Part shown: one piece after another, positions 1 through 8,563 of the stretch
Position numbering within the stretch: the first letter of the stretch is position 1
Layout: every line of letters starts with the position of its first letter
Source: an uncultured Parafilimonas sp.
Lineage (GTDB): Bacteria > Bacteroidota > Bacteroidia > Chitinophagales > Chitinophagaceae
Direction of reading: 5' to 3'
Assembly (NCBI GenBank): GCA_903882935.1
Contig: CAIRZB010000040.1
Span: forward strand, 1 to 45,604
DNA: 45,604 nt
Translations under genes and position numbers: made by a program
The notes under the pieces: generated by a model
Told to the model about the DNA's origin: nothing
Seen by the model: only the letters and a program-made list of their open reading frames with translations
Databases searched by the model: none

Positions 1-85
1 GATATTCCAAGCAAGAATCGTCATCCGTAAACCGCTTATGAAAATTTATAGAATTCACGCCTTTGAATTTATCCAACATATCCAT
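1..85 (-). mobile_element. N-terminus of an IS1595-type transposase, cut by the window edge
   Basis: Reading leftwards from ATG at 85 (or the second Met at 79), the frame is open to the window edge and gives MDMLDKFKGVNSINFHKRF followed by TDDDSCLEYL. The FKG(I/V)NS...F...F..(D/E)..C..YL pattern is what I know from the N-terminus of IS1595-family transposases, just before their zinc-binding region. Only about 28 codons are visible, so the catalytic DDE/DDN part cannot be checked. The IS end probably lies around 100-135, because the neighbouring ATPase reading frame becomes unrelated and stops there. An IS1595 assignment is inference from a short stretch; another element with a similar N-terminus is possible. 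Confidence 0.6.
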
Positions 86-121
86 GTCGCAAATATAAAT
101 CTTCTAATTTTAAAGTGCGAC

Positions 122-745
122 CTAAGTGCTAATTCCTATTCGAATATTTAAAGAATTCAAGATACTAATAAGTAGGTTTTCACCCGTTGACATATGAAAC
201 TGACTAACCTTTTTTCCTTTTATCTCGTAATAGAAAATATCGCCATAGAATGAGCCTAAATGGCGAATTTGGGTTGGATTTACTTTAAACAATTTCTCAT
301 AGAAATTTCTGTTATTGTGAAGAATTAGACCAAGATTTTCACGAATTGATTCTGGAGCGGGTTTAAGCAAAGCTTCGTCTATTCGGTCGAGGTTTCGGAG
401 ATTATTGTATGAAGTGTTTCGAAATCGGTTTCCAAATATTAGACTTCCTTCATAAAACCCTTTTAAGTCTATGTAACCTTGTTTTTCAGTTATCCACTTT
501 CCTAAGTACTTTTTGTATACCTTACTCGACCCGTTAAATTCGAAACTAATTGACGCATCATTAGCTGTTTGCCCAAAATAATCATTCATCGTCATGCTAA
601 AAAAAACACTAGAAGCACATGTTGCTAAAGTACTTTTCCCGGCTCCGTTTTGTCCTGTTAGTGCATACAGGCCTTTGTCTATTGGTAATTCAATGGTCAA
701 ATTGTCGATTGACTTTATCTTATTAACGGTCATTTTAAGTTTCAT
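122..745 (-). pseudogene. SMC/ABC-type AAA ATPase, C-terminal half missing next to an IS
   Basis: The 207-residue product starts with an SMC/RecF-like nucleotide-binding core: a Walker A motif GQNGAGKST near residue 31 and an ABC-signature-like STGENLL near residue 187. The Walker B, D-loop and His-switch that should follow the signature motif are absent: the frame runs nine residues past LNSLNIRI and stops at 122-124, right where transposase-type DNA begins. I read it as a gene interrupted by an insertion sequence, leaving a protein unlikely to hydrolyse ATP. Proteins of this kind are often DNA-associated or phage-defence ATPases, but no partner gene is visible and I assign no specific function. 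The start at 745 (MKLKMTVNKIKSI) fits the usual N-terminus of the fold. Confidence 0.7.
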
Positions 746-1190
746 ATGAAAATTATTTGGGTTGATTCAACAGTTTGTAATACTGACTTTGGTTATTTAC
801 AAACATTATAACATGTCAAGCAAGTAAAAATATGCCAGATTTTTCATTACACTTCCCATTCTAATGATGTTTTTTCAACTAAAGTTACCTATTGTGATTT
901 TCTTTCTCCGAAGAGTGTCCTCATCATGGCCTTGTATGTTGGCAGGCAAGTTGCGGCATTGTTAGTACTTCAGCCCAAACAAACACCAAAGCCTGCAATT
1001 TCGCGCAGCCAAAAATACAAAAGTAAGGCAAAACGAGACGAACAATGCCCTTTTACAAAGTGTGCTTAACTTGGCCTTGTGGATAGGGTAGCCACCCTGC
1101 TTATAAGGTCGGTTTAAATAACAGGTGAACATAGTATTTATGCCATTACAAGTTGCTCCCCCCCCCCCGCATTCAACCAAGCAAAATATT
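746..1190. other. Intergenic region with an 11-C homopolymer
   Basis: This 445-base region separates the divergent ATPase and helicase genes. I see no convincing gene; the 72-codon minus-strand frame at 962-1180 begins in the poly-C tract (reading GGGG as glycines) and has no recognisable pattern. The main feature is an uninterrupted run of 11 C at 1158-1168, 37 bases before the helicase ATG. Confidence 0.7.
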
Positions 1191-1198
1191 TACCTTTG
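1191..1198 (+). promoter_or_regulatory. Candidate -7 element of the helicase gene
   Basis: TACCTTTG matches the Bacteroidota -7 consensus TAnnTTTG exactly and ends six bases before the ATG at 1205, which would give a very short or leaderless mRNA. There is no TTTG at the usual distance upstream; the C11 tract ends 22 bases before this element. Confidence 0.45.
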
Positions 1199-1204
1199 GC
1201 AGCT

Positions 1205-4200
1205 ATGCCCGTAAAACAATACCAAGTAGAAAAGTACAAGGAAATTTACAACAGCCTAAACGAACAGCAACGCCTGGCCGTGGATAATATTGAGGGCCCC
1301 GTAATGGTGATTGCAGGCCCCGGCACAGGCAAAACACAAATACTTTCTGCCCGTATTGGCAAAATACTGCTGGAAACTGATGCGCAGCCAGAAAACATCA
1401 TCTGCCTTACCTATACCGACGCGGGCGTGGTGGCCATGCGCAAAAGGCTGCTGGGCTTTATTGGCCCGGATGCTTACCGGGTTAATATTTACACCTTCCA
1501 TGCTTTTTGCAACGATGTGATACAGGATAACCTGGACCTGTTTGAAAAACAAAACCTGGACCCTGTGTCTGACTTGGAACGGGTGGATTTGTTTAGGAAA
1601 CTGATTGATGCCTTTCCCAAAAACCACCCCCTTAAGCGCTACCGTGGCGATGTGTATTATGAAATAAACAACCTGCAACAGCTATTCAGCACCATGAAGC
1701 GCGAAGGCTGGCGGGCACCCTTTATTAACCAAAAAATTGAGGAGTATTTAAACAGCCTGCCCCTGCGCGACGGCTTTGTTGCCAAACGTGCCACTGGCAG
1801 CTTTAAAAAAGGCGACCTTCGCACCGATAAAATTGCCGAGGAAACCGAGAAAATGGACAAGCTGCGTGCCGCCGTGCAGGAGTTTGACAATTTTCAACGG
1901 TTGATGCAGCAGGCCAACCGGTACGATTTTGATGATATGATTAACTGGGTACTGCAAGCCTTTGAAGAAAACCCCGCCTTGCTGAGCCATTACCAGGAGC
2001 AGTTTTTGTATTTTTTGGTGGATGAGTACCAAGATACCAGCGGCACGCAAAACAGGCTGGTTGACCTACTGATAAACTTTTGGGAAAAGCCCAACGTGTT
2101 TGTGGTGGGCGATGACGACCAGAGCGTTTACCGTTTTCAGGGTGCCAACGTGGAGAATATGCTGGCCTTTGCCAACAACTATAAACAACACCTGTTAACG
2201 GTGGTGCTTACCAACAACTACCGGTCGGTACAGCCGATACTGGACGTGTCAAAAACATTGATTGACCGCAATGAGGAGCGGCTGGTAAAACAAATTGAGG
2301 GCCTGAGTAAGGACCTTGTGTCTGCAAAATATTTCGGCTCGGCCATATTGAGCAGCCCGGTGCTGCAGGAATACGAAACGCAGCGGCAGGAAATGATAGG
2401 CATTACCCAACAAATAACAGCCCTGTTGCAGCAAAACGTTGAGCCGGGCCGCATAGCCGTTATTTACAAGGAAAACAAATATGGCGAAGAGCTGGTGCAG
2501 TACCTTAAGCAAACGGGCCTACCTACCTACAGCAAACGAAACACCAATATATTGGCACTGACACTGGTGCAAAAGCTTATACAGGTGTTACGTTACCTGG
2601 CGGCAGAGCACGACATACCTTTTAGCGGCGACGAAATGCTGTTTGAGCTGCTGCATTTTGACTGGTTTAACATACCCCCCATTGAAATTGCCAAGCTGAG
2701 CATTGAGGTAACGGATAAGCAATACAACAACGAAAAAACAACCATCCGTAAGTTGCTGTTCGATAAATGCAACCAGCCACCCAAAGACCTTTTTTCGCCC
2801 ACCGTGCACCCGGGCCTAAAAAAAGCCAGTGCCGTTATTGAGCAATTGGTTACCGATGTGCCCAACGTAACCATGCCCGTGCTGGCCGAAAACATTGTAC
2901 GCAAGGCGGGCGTTTTAAACACCATTATGCAAAGCCCCGATAAGTTTTGGCTGTTGCAGGTGCTTACCGGCTTTTTTGATTTTATTAAGGAAGAAACCCA
3001 CCGCAACCCGTTTTTACGGCTACAGCAACTGGTGAACATTATTGACCTGATGGAAAAAGAGGGGCTGCCCCTGCCGTTGGTACAGGTAAGTGGCAGCGAC
3101 AAAGGGGTAAACCTGCTAACCGCACACGGCAGCAAGGGGCTAGAGTTTGAGCATGTTTTTTTTGCGGGTTGCAACGCATCCTTCTGGGAAAAAAAGCGCA
3201 AACCCTCTGGCGGTTACCGCTTGCCCGACACCGTTTTTTCATCCAATTTTTCAGAAGGCGGGCAGCGCGACACCGAGGAGCTGCGGCGTTTGTTTTACGT
3301 GGCACTTACCAGGGCCGAGCAGCACCTGCACATTTCATGGGCACGGTTTAAAAACGATGCCAAGGAAATGGAGCCTTCCATGTTTATTGCAGAAATTCAG
3401 GAGCAGCACCACCTGCCGGTAGAAAAAGTATATTTGGATGCGGAGGTATTGGCCGCGCACCAACTGATGCAATTGGAGGAAGGGCTGGCACCGGAGATAG
3501 CAAAGGTGGAGGAAGAGTTGGTGGGCCGCCTGCTGGAGAAATTTACCATGAACGTTACCGCGCTGAACAACTACCTAAAATGCCCGCTGGAGTTTTATTT
3601 TAAAAACATCATCCGCATACCATCGCCCAAAAACGAGGCCACCGAGTTTGGCTCGGCCGTGCACTATGCCTTGGAGCAGTTGTTTAAAAAAATGCGCGAC
3701 AACAACAACCAGTTTGCGCCGGTGGATGTGGTGGTGGCCGATTTTAGCTGGTACATGCACCGCCACCGCGAAAACTTTACCAAGGAGCAGTTTGCCCGCC
3801 GCATGGAGTATGGGCAGGAGGTGCTGGCCAACTACTACGCCACTTACAGCAACACTTGGAACAAGATTGTGGCCATTGAGCGTAACATACGCAACATTGT
3901 GGTAAACGGCGTACCGCTAAAAGGCAAGCTTGACAAGTTGGAGTTTGACGGTAAGAACGTAAACGTGGTGGATTACAAAACCGGCGACCCCGACAAAGCG
4001 AAAGACAAACTGGTGCCCCCCGGCGAAAAACAACCCCTGGGCGGCGACTATTGGCGGCAGGCCGTTTTTTATAAAATATTGGTAGACAATTACGAGGCCA
4101 AGCAATGGAACATCATCAGCACAGAATTTGATTTTATTGAGCCAGACAAAAAAAAGGTGTACCGCAAGGCCAGGGTGGCCATTACGCCGGAAGATATTAC

Positions 4201-4357
4201 CACCGTTAAACACCAAATAAAAGACGTTTGGCAAAAAATACAGGCACGCGATTTTTACACCGGCTGCGGCAAGCCAGACTGCCATTGGTGCAATTTTGTA
4301 AAAACCAACAACCTGGCGGTGGCGTTGCACGAAGTGGAGGAGGAAGAATTGCCGTAA
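1205..4357 (+). CDS. UvrD/PcrA-like superfamily 1 helicase fused to a PD-(D/E)XK iron-sulfur nuclease
   Basis: This 1050-residue protein is an ATP-dependent 3'-5' DNA helicase with a C-terminal RecB/AddB-type nuclease, probably acting in recombinational repair. Helicase motifs are all visible: Q motif LNEQQRLAV, Walker A GPGTGKT (38-44), Walker B LVDEYQDT (~272), GDDDQSVYRFQGA (~302), HGSKGLEF (~640) and FYVALTRA (~697). The nuclease part has FGSAVHYALE (~815), GKLDKLEF (~906) and VVDYKTGD (~921), giving the D...D-x-K active site. Cysteines in LKCPLEFYF (~793) and in CGKPDCHWC (~1020-1029) form the four-Cys set known to hold a 4Fe-4S cluster in AddB-type nucleases. I chose ATG 1205 over an in-frame TTG at 1196 because the -7 box overlaps the latter. 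Such single-chain helicase-nucleases occur widely in Bacteroidota, which also encode separate AddAB or RecBCD-like systems. Confidence 0.9.
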   Translation: MPVKQYQVEKYKEIYNSLNEQQRLAVDNIEGPVMVIAGPGTGKTQILSARIGKILLETDAQPENIICLTYTDAGVVAMRKRLLGFIGPDAYRVNIYTFHAFCNDVIQDNLDLFEKQNLDPVSDLERVDLFRKLIDAFPKNHPLKRYRGDVYYEINNLQQLFSTMKREGWRAPFINQKIEEYLNSLPLRDGFVAKRATGSFKKGDLRTDKIAEETEKMDKLRAAVQEFDNFQRLMQQANRYDFDDMINWVLQAFEENPALLSHYQEQFLYFLVDEYQDTSGTQNRLVDLLINFWEKPNVFVVGDDDQSVYRFQGANVENMLAFANNYKQHLLTVVLTNNYRSVQPILDVSKTLIDRNEERLVKQIEGLSKDLVSAKYFGSAILSSPVLQEYETQRQEMIGITQQITALLQQNVEPGRIAVIYKENKYGEELVQYLKQTGLPTYSKRNTNILALTLVQKLIQVLRYLAAEHDIPFSGDEMLFELLHFDWFNIPPIEIAKLSIEVTDKQYNNEKTTIRKLLFDKCNQPPKDLFSPTVHPGLKKASAVIEQLVTDVPNVTMPVLAENIVRKAGVLNTIMQSPDKFWLLQVLTGFFDFIKEETHRNPFLRLQQLVNIIDLMEKEGLPLPLVQVSGSDKGVNLLTAHGSKGLEFEHVFFAGCNASFWEKKRKPSGGYRLPDTVFSSNFSEGGQRDTEELRRLFYVALTRAEQHLHISWARFKNDAKEMEPSMFIAEIQEQHHLPVEKVYLDAEVLAAHQLMQLEEGLAPEIAKVEEELVGRLLEKFTMNVTALNNYLKCPLEFYFKNIIRIPSPKNEATEFGSAVHYALEQLFKKMRDNNNQFAPVDVVVADFSWYMHRHRENFTKEQFARRMEYGQEVLANYYATYSNTWNKIVAIERNIRNIVVNGVPLKGKLDKLEFDGKNVNVVDYKTGDPDKAKDKLVPPGEKQPLGGDYWRQAVFYKILVDNYEAKQWNIISTEFDFIEPDKKKVYRKARVAITPEDITTVKHQIKDVWQKIQARDFYTGCGKPDCHWCNFVKTNNLAVALHEVEEEELP

Positions 4358-4785
4358 AATGGCAGGGCCACGATTGCATGGATGTTGGATGTATTTTATT
4401 GGCTATCCGCAATTGGTTTGGGGCATAACATAATTGCAGTTTATTGGATTTGTGAAGACACAAATCCGGGCAAAAAACCCAACAACCTTGCCGTACCATT
4501 GCACGAGGTGGAGGAGGAAGAACGATGGAACCAAGCTATACGGGATGGTAGATTGTTATGATGGTGCCAGCGGCATGCAAGAACGGCTTCAATTTGCTAC
4601 CTACTAAAAAATTTTACTTTTATTGCCGGGCAAAAAAGCAAATACCTTCCTCTTCATTTTCCCAAATCTTTTAAATCCACCTTCAACAGGAGTCCTTTCT
4701 ACAAATTGCCGGCCTAACTTTATAACATTGTTAGCATGGTAAGCCGCGCAAAGCCAGTAAGTTTGTACGTTGATATAACTATAGC
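4358..4785 (+). other. Intergenic region with a decayed duplicate of the helicase 3' end
   Basis: At 4475-4531 the plus strand reads KPNNLAVPLHEVEEEE, nearly identical to KTNNLAVALHEVEEEE at the end of the helicase (4303-4351). The copy then diverges into a short unrelated tail that stops at 4558-4560. It has no start codon of its own and is best read as a leftover of a partial duplication. At 4408-4428 a stretch GCTATCCGCAATTGGTTTGG resembles one arm of the foldback element at 10100. A 100-codon minus-strand frame at 4604-4906 overlaps the next gene and I could not identify it. Confidence 0.65.
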
Positions 4786-6252
4786 ATGAAAAAAACAGGT
4801 GCGCCCCTTTTACAATACATCCATCCCAAAAAAGTTGGCTTTGCATTTTATGTGTTGGCAGCCATGCTGCTGGCAGCCAAAACGGTGGTATTATCGTCCT
4901 GCGCAAACATCATCCCCCCGGGCGGTGGGCCAAGGGACAGTTTGCCACCGGTGCTGGTAAAGTCTTTCCCCAGCGATTCCTCCCTACACTTTAACGCCAA
5001 AAAAATAACGCTCACCTTTAATGAGTATGTGCAGTTAGACAATAACCTAAGCGACAACCTTATTGTTTCGCCTGCCCCTGGCATACTGCCAATTATACAA
5101 AGCAACCTAAAGGTGGTTACCATAGTGCTAAAAGACTCCCTAAAGCCCAATACCACGTACTCTTTTAATTTTGGCAAGGCCATTAAAGATGTAAATGAAG
5201 GCAACATAGCCAAAAACTTTACCTACCTTTTTTCCACCGGCGATAAGCTTGACGTGGGCAAACTGGCAGGCAAGGTAGTTTTGGCCGAAACAGGCGCGGT
5301 TGACTCAACTTTGCTCGTAATGTTGCACAGCAACTTAAACGACACCGCTATTAAAAAGAACGCTCCTAATTATTTTACACGGCTGGATGGTAAAGGCAAT
5401 TTTGTTTTCAGAAACATTGCCCCCGCACAGTACAATGTTTTTGTGCTGCCTAACGAATACTCAAAAAAGTATGACGACAGCACCAAAATGTTCGCTTTTC
5501 TAAACAACTCGGTGTTGATAGCCGACAGCGGGTCTACCCCGCCCGCTTTATTATACGCTTACCAACAGTTTAAGCCAACCGACAAAAAGAAAGGCGGCAA
5601 TACGGCGACCACCAATAAGAAGAAGCCCAAAAAGGAAACCGAAAACCAAAAGCTACGGTATGCCACCACGGCAAAGGCAGGGCCGCAGGATTTGCTAACC
5701 CCTTTTTCGTTTAGCTTTCCGGCAAGGGTTGATTCGTTTGACACCGCTAAAATTGTGTTGCTCGACACAAATTTTCACCGTATAAAGGGTTACAGCTTTG
5801 AAACCGACACTGCTTTAACCAAATTTGACCTACAGTACAAGTGGCCTGAAAATACCTTCTTTAAAATAATTGTACAGAAAGACGCGTTTAAAGACAGTGC
5901 GGGCAACACCCTTGCTGCTAACGACACCATTACTTTTAAAACCAAAAGAGAATCGGAATACGGCAGCATCAGGCTGCATTTTACCAATGTAAAACTGGCC
6001 AAAAACCCTGTTATACTGTTGTTACAGGATGGCAAGATTATGAAGGCCGTGCCGCTTACAAGCAACGAGTGGTTTCAGCAATTGTTTGGCCCCGGCGAAT
6101 ATGAGTTGCGCGTACTGTACGACGACAACAAAAACGGTGTTTGGAACCCTGGGGATTACAGCAAAAAGCTGCAGCCCGAAGTAGTTGACCTTATACCACG
6201 AAAGCTGACCATAAAAGCCAACGTAGACAACGAGGTGGACATTACGTTATAA
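4786..6252 (+). CDS. Lipoprotein with bacterial Ig-like (SbsA-type) domain
   Basis: A 488-residue predicted outer-envelope lipoprotein. The N-terminus has a hydrophobic segment (residues ~19-36) ending in a lipobox LSSC with Cys39, then NIIPPGGGPRDSLPP, a linker typical of a conserved Bacteroidota family annotated as Ig-like domain-containing protein. Residues ~52-150 match the SbsA-type Ig-like fold (ITLTFNEYVQLDNN, followed by SLKPNTTYSFNF and YLFSTGD). A prealbumin-like segment (FTRLDGKGNFVFRNI) follows, then a basic linker rich in KKK/NKKKPKKE at ~265-285, and a second Ig-like segment ending LYDDNKNGVWNPGDY. No enzyme motif is visible. The role is unknown; family members are often essential-looking single-copy envelope proteins. 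Confidence 0.75.
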   Translation: MKKTGAPLLQYIHPKKVGFAFYVLAAMLLAAKTVVLSSCANIIPPGGGPRDSLPPVLVKSFPSDSSLHFNAKKITLTFNEYVQLDNNLSDNLIVSPAPGILPIIQSNLKVVTIVLKDSLKPNTTYSFNFGKAIKDVNEGNIAKNFTYLFSTGDKLDVGKLAGKVVLAETGAVDSTLLVMLHSNLNDTAIKKNAPNYFTRLDGKGNFVFRNIAPAQYNVFVLPNEYSKKYDDSTKMFAFLNNSVLIADSGSTPPALLYAYQQFKPTDKKKGGNTATTNKKKPKKETENQKLRYATTAKAGPQDLLTPFSFSFPARVDSFDTAKIVLLDTNFHRIKGYSFETDTALTKFDLQYKWPENTFFKIIVQKDAFKDSAGNTLAANDTITFKTKRESEYGSIRLHFTNVKLAKNPVILLLQDGKIMKAVPLTSNEWFQQLFGPGEYELRVLYDDNKNGVWNPGDYSKKLQPEVVDLIPRKLTIKANVDNEVDITL

Positions 6253-6293
6253 AAACACTTGCTTGCAAAATGGTAAACGTTTAGCGGTTGGGC

Positions 6294-6322
6294 AAAAAAA
6301 AGCGGTTGATATACTCAACCGC
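6294..6322 (-). terminator. Rho-independent terminator for the 6357-6673 gene
   Basis: On the minus strand GCGGTTGA-gtata-TCAACCGC forms a perfect 8-bp stem (6302-6309 with 6315-6322) followed directly by eight T (the A run 6294-6301 on the plus strand). It lies 35 bases past the stop of the minus-strand gene and may also stop transcription from the lipoprotein side. Confidence 0.8.
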
Positions 6323-6356
6323 CCATATTAAAACAGGTTAAAAACCGCCTCGCGCA

Positions 6357-6673
6357 TTATTTTTCCAGCCTTATTTCCCCCATGTCAACTGGTAAGCCGC
6401 CGGTAATGGCTATACCTTCCCTAACAACATCCTTGTAAGGCTCCACCGCGTTGATGATAACTTTATAGATACCCGGTTTAAGGTTAATGATGGAAATCGG
6501 CCGTCCATAACCAATGCCCTCACTGTGTCCCGGGCCGATACCACCCAAACATCCTTCAATGCTGCCGTGGGTATTATTCTACCTGCAATGGTGCCATTTT
6601 TAGCCATGGCAAAAACCAATAGGGGTATGGTAAGAAAAAAAACGGCTGATATTTTAAAATAGGTGTTTTTCAT
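6357..6673 (-). pseudogene. Small secreted protein with carboxypeptidase-regulatory-like fold, frameshifted
   Basis: Two overlapping minus-strand frames make up one gene. The first (start 6673) gives a signal peptide MKNTYFKISAVFFLTIPLLV and a mature start NGTIAGRIIP...DTVRALVMDGRF; the second continues ISIINLKPGIYKVIINAVEP...VDMGEIRLEK and stops at 6357. The join lies at a run of three A (plus strand 6494-6496): one extra base there would restore DGRFSIINLKPG, the usual pattern of a carboxypeptidase-regulatory-like (CarboxypepD_reg) sandwich of about 105 residues. The reading is therefore a one-base deletion, either a true pseudogene or a sequencing error. Such single-domain proteins in Bacteroidota have no known enzyme role. 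Confidence 0.7.
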
Positions 6674-7189
6674 AGACCAGCCTTGAATAAAGAACTAATT
6701 AGATAAGTTAGTACATTTAATAAAACAATTTTTATGCCAAAAATTGGTGGAATAGTCTTTTTTTTATCTTTTAAAAAAATTTTTTGGTGTGCTCGTAACT
6801 GCATGTATTAAATTTACTACCTGCCCTAAAGCATAAAAGCTTTTTAGCAAGCAACTATATTTTACTGGCAACTATGTAAACGGAGCTTGGCATTTACGGC
6901 ATATTTTTGCAACAGGCAATAAGCAAGTGAACATGTATGGAATGGGGCAGTGCGCAACTATGCGCAGGCGCAAACATTAGTCTTAAAAAAGAAGTTAGTA
7001 ATTTTAAAGGACCACCCCCCCCATGCGGGTACCAAAATAACCGCGTTATGCATGGCATTAAATTAAACAAGCAGGCTGGTTGTATCGTTACAAAGCATTA
7101 TTAACCGCTGCTCAGTGCCTAAGTTCAATAAAAGCCGCAAGCTAAAAGCAGCAGGCATATTATGAAGCCAGCGTAGGAGAAAAATAAAT
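6674..7189. other. Intergenic region, 516 bases, no gene recognised
   Basis: AT-rich sequence between the divergently placed small secreted gene and tsaB. It contains a run of eight C at 7015-7022 and a TGCGCA-acta-TGCGCA duplication near 6949-6964. No ORF with a recognisable product and no clear TAnnTTTG promoter was found. Confidence 0.6.
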
Positions 7190-7861
7190 ATGGCCTTACT
7201 TTTAAACATAGACACAGCTACAGAATCGGCCGGGGTTTGCCTTAGTTTGGGCGGCAATATACTGGCCGTTGAAGAAACCTTGGGGCAAAAAAGCCATGCC
7301 TCATTTATTCAGCCTGCCATACAAAGGGTAATGCACCGCGCAGGTTACCCGCTTTCGGCGGTTGACGGGGTGGCCGTAACAGCAGGGCCGGGCAGCTATA
7401 CAGGCCTCCGGGTGGGCCTTTCAACCGCAAAAGGTTTGTGTTATGGCCTTAAAAAATCATTAATTCTCGTTAACACGTTGGAGGTTATGGCACGTGCCAG
7501 CATTGAAGCGTTTGGCGAAAATACCGAGGGCGTTTTGTTTTGCCCCATGATTGATGCCCGCAGAATGGAAGTGTTCACGGCGGTATATACGGCAACATTG
7601 GGTGTTGTTTGCCCGCCATCGGCGGTAATATTAGACGAAAACAGCTTCCAAGAGCAACTTTCGCAACAAAAACTTGTTTTTTCGGGCAGCGGCAGTGCCA
7701 AAGCTGCAATTATCGTGCACCATGATGCCATATTTTCCAATACATTATACAATACAAAGCATCTGGCTGCTTTGGCGTTGGTACGCTTTAACGCCTCAAA
7801 GTTTAACGACCTTGCCTACAGCGAACCCCAATACCTTAAGGAATTCTATAAAAAAGCTTAA
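7190..7861 (+). CDS. tsaB: tRNA threonylcarbamoyladenosine biosynthesis protein TsaB
   Basis: A 223-residue member of the ASKHA family, the usual length for TsaB. TsaB is the dimerisation partner of TsaD in the complex that makes t6A at position 37 of ANN-decoding tRNAs. Visible hallmarks are the N-terminal MALLLNIDTATESAGVCL, where a phosphate-binding loop would be, KSHASFIQPAIQ, and the strongly conserved AGPGSYTGLRVGLSTAKGL (residues ~65-83). The C-terminal half (EPQYLKEFYK at the end) is also typical. The ATG at 7190 is preceded by AAAAATAAAT and fits homologue starts. It stands alone on the plus strand between two intergenic regions. Confidence 0.95.
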   Translation: MALLLNIDTATESAGVCLSLGGNILAVEETLGQKSHASFIQPAIQRVMHRAGYPLSAVDGVAVTAGPGSYTGLRVGLSTAKGLCYGLKKSLILVNTLEVMARASIEAFGENTEGVLFCPMIDARRMEVFTAVYTATLGVVCPPSAVILDENSFQEQLSQQKLVFSGSGSAKAAIIVHHDAIFSNTLYNTKHLAALALVRFNASKFNDLAYSEPQYLKEFYKKA

Positions 7862-7937
7862 AAAAAATTAAATCTCCTTTAAAGTTTAAGGTGTTGGCGC
7901 GTTGGCGCGTTTTATTAAATCATTATTACGATATTTT

Positions 7938-7945
7938 TACATTTG
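7938..7945 (+). promoter_or_regulatory. Candidate -7 promoter element of the ArsR-type regulator
   Basis: TACATTTG matches TAnnTTTG exactly, 44 bases before the regulator ATG at 7990. No good TTTG lies at the expected -33 position, so the call rests on the -7 box alone. Confidence 0.45.
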
Positions 7946-7989
7946 AGACAACGCAAACCATTCACCGGCCATAAATATCAAACACAGGA

Positions 7990-8331
7990 ATGAATAACCA
8001 TGCACAGGTTGCGGTAATTACCGATTCAGGCACAAGCGAGACTGTAAGGATTGATTTCCTTCACATGAAAAAAGCTTCGATGATTTTAAGGGCGCTTAAC
8101 CATAAGTTAAGGCAGCAGATTATTAAATTATTGGATGAGCACCAAAAAATGACCGTTACAGAAATATATGTAAAACTGCGCCTTGAGCAATCGGTGGCCT
8201 CACAGCACCTTGCCATATTACGCAGGGCAGGCATTGTAGGTACCCGACGCGAAGGCAAGTTTATTTATTACGGCATTAATTACCCCCGTGTAAAAGATAT
8301 CAGCCATTTTGTTGAATACTTTTTAAAGTAA
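7990..8331 (+). CDS. ArsR/SmtB-type winged-helix transcriptional regulator
   Basis: A 113-residue DNA-binding protein with a canonical ArsR-type winged helix at residues ~27-100: LNHKLRQQIIKLLDE, then MTVTEIYVKLRLEQSVASQHLAIL (recognition helix around SVASQHLAIL) and RREGKFIYYGI as the wing. About 25 residues precede the domain. The protein contains no cysteine, so the metal or persulfide sensing sites of ArsR, BigR or SqrR are absent. It lies directly upstream of the MBL-rhodanese gene, which has its own promoter; regulation of that gene is plausible but only from position. Related Bacteroidota proteins are simple metalloregulator-family members with unknown signals. Confidence 0.85.
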   Translation: MNNHAQVAVITDSGTSETVRIDFLHMKKASMILRALNHKLRQQIIKLLDEHQKMTVTEIYVKLRLEQSVASQHLAILRRAGIVGTRREGKFIYYGINYPRVKDISHFVEYFLK

Positions 8332-8410
8332 GGCCCATTAAGGGTAAATTGTTTTGTGTAAAAGCCATATTCGGTTGCGTAAATTGCCTGTACTACCTGC
8401 CAATTGAGTT

Positions 8411-8437
8411 ACTGGTGGCTTTTTGCTTGCCACCAGT
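8411..8437 (+). terminator. Hairpin downstream of the ArsR-type gene
   Basis: ACTGGTGGC (8411-8419) pairs perfectly with GCCACCAGT (8429-8437) around a nine-base loop, 80 bases after the regulator stop. There is no T run immediately after it, so it is a terminator candidate rather than a classic one. Confidence 0.45.
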
Positions 8438-8516
8438 TAAATGAATAACATTTAGCTGCTTTTTATTTTACCACCCCAATACCGGTACCCCGCAACCAAT
8501 TATAACATCTCCCTTT

Positions 8517-8547
8517 TTTGTAGCGGCTTTGCCGTTTGCTATCTTTG
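8517..8547 (+). promoter_or_regulatory. Bacteroidota-type promoter of the MBL-rhodanese gene
   Basis: TTTG at 8517-8520, 19 bases, then TATCTTTG at 8540-8547: both the -33 and -7 elements of the Bacteroidota sigma-70 consensus with ideal spacing. Transcription would begin a few bases before the ATG at 8564. Confidence 0.75.
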
Positions 8548-8563
8548 TAAAAATTTGGGTACC

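Noticed and set aside
962-1180. A 72-codon minus-strand ORF
   Set aside because: It starts in the poly-C tract, is cysteine-rich by composition and has no family resemblance.
2593-3201. A 202-codon minus-strand ORF
   Set aside because: Antisense to the helicase, which has all its motifs in the other frame.
4604-4906. A 100-codon minus-strand ORF ending GFKRFGKMKRKVFAFLPGNKSKIF-like
   Set aside because: The basic C-terminal part looks protein-like, but the start overlaps the lipoprotein gene and I could not match it to a family; left as unexplained intergenic sequence.
7990-8331. Regulator as a BigR/SqrR-type persulfide sensor
   Set aside because: The protein has no cysteine.
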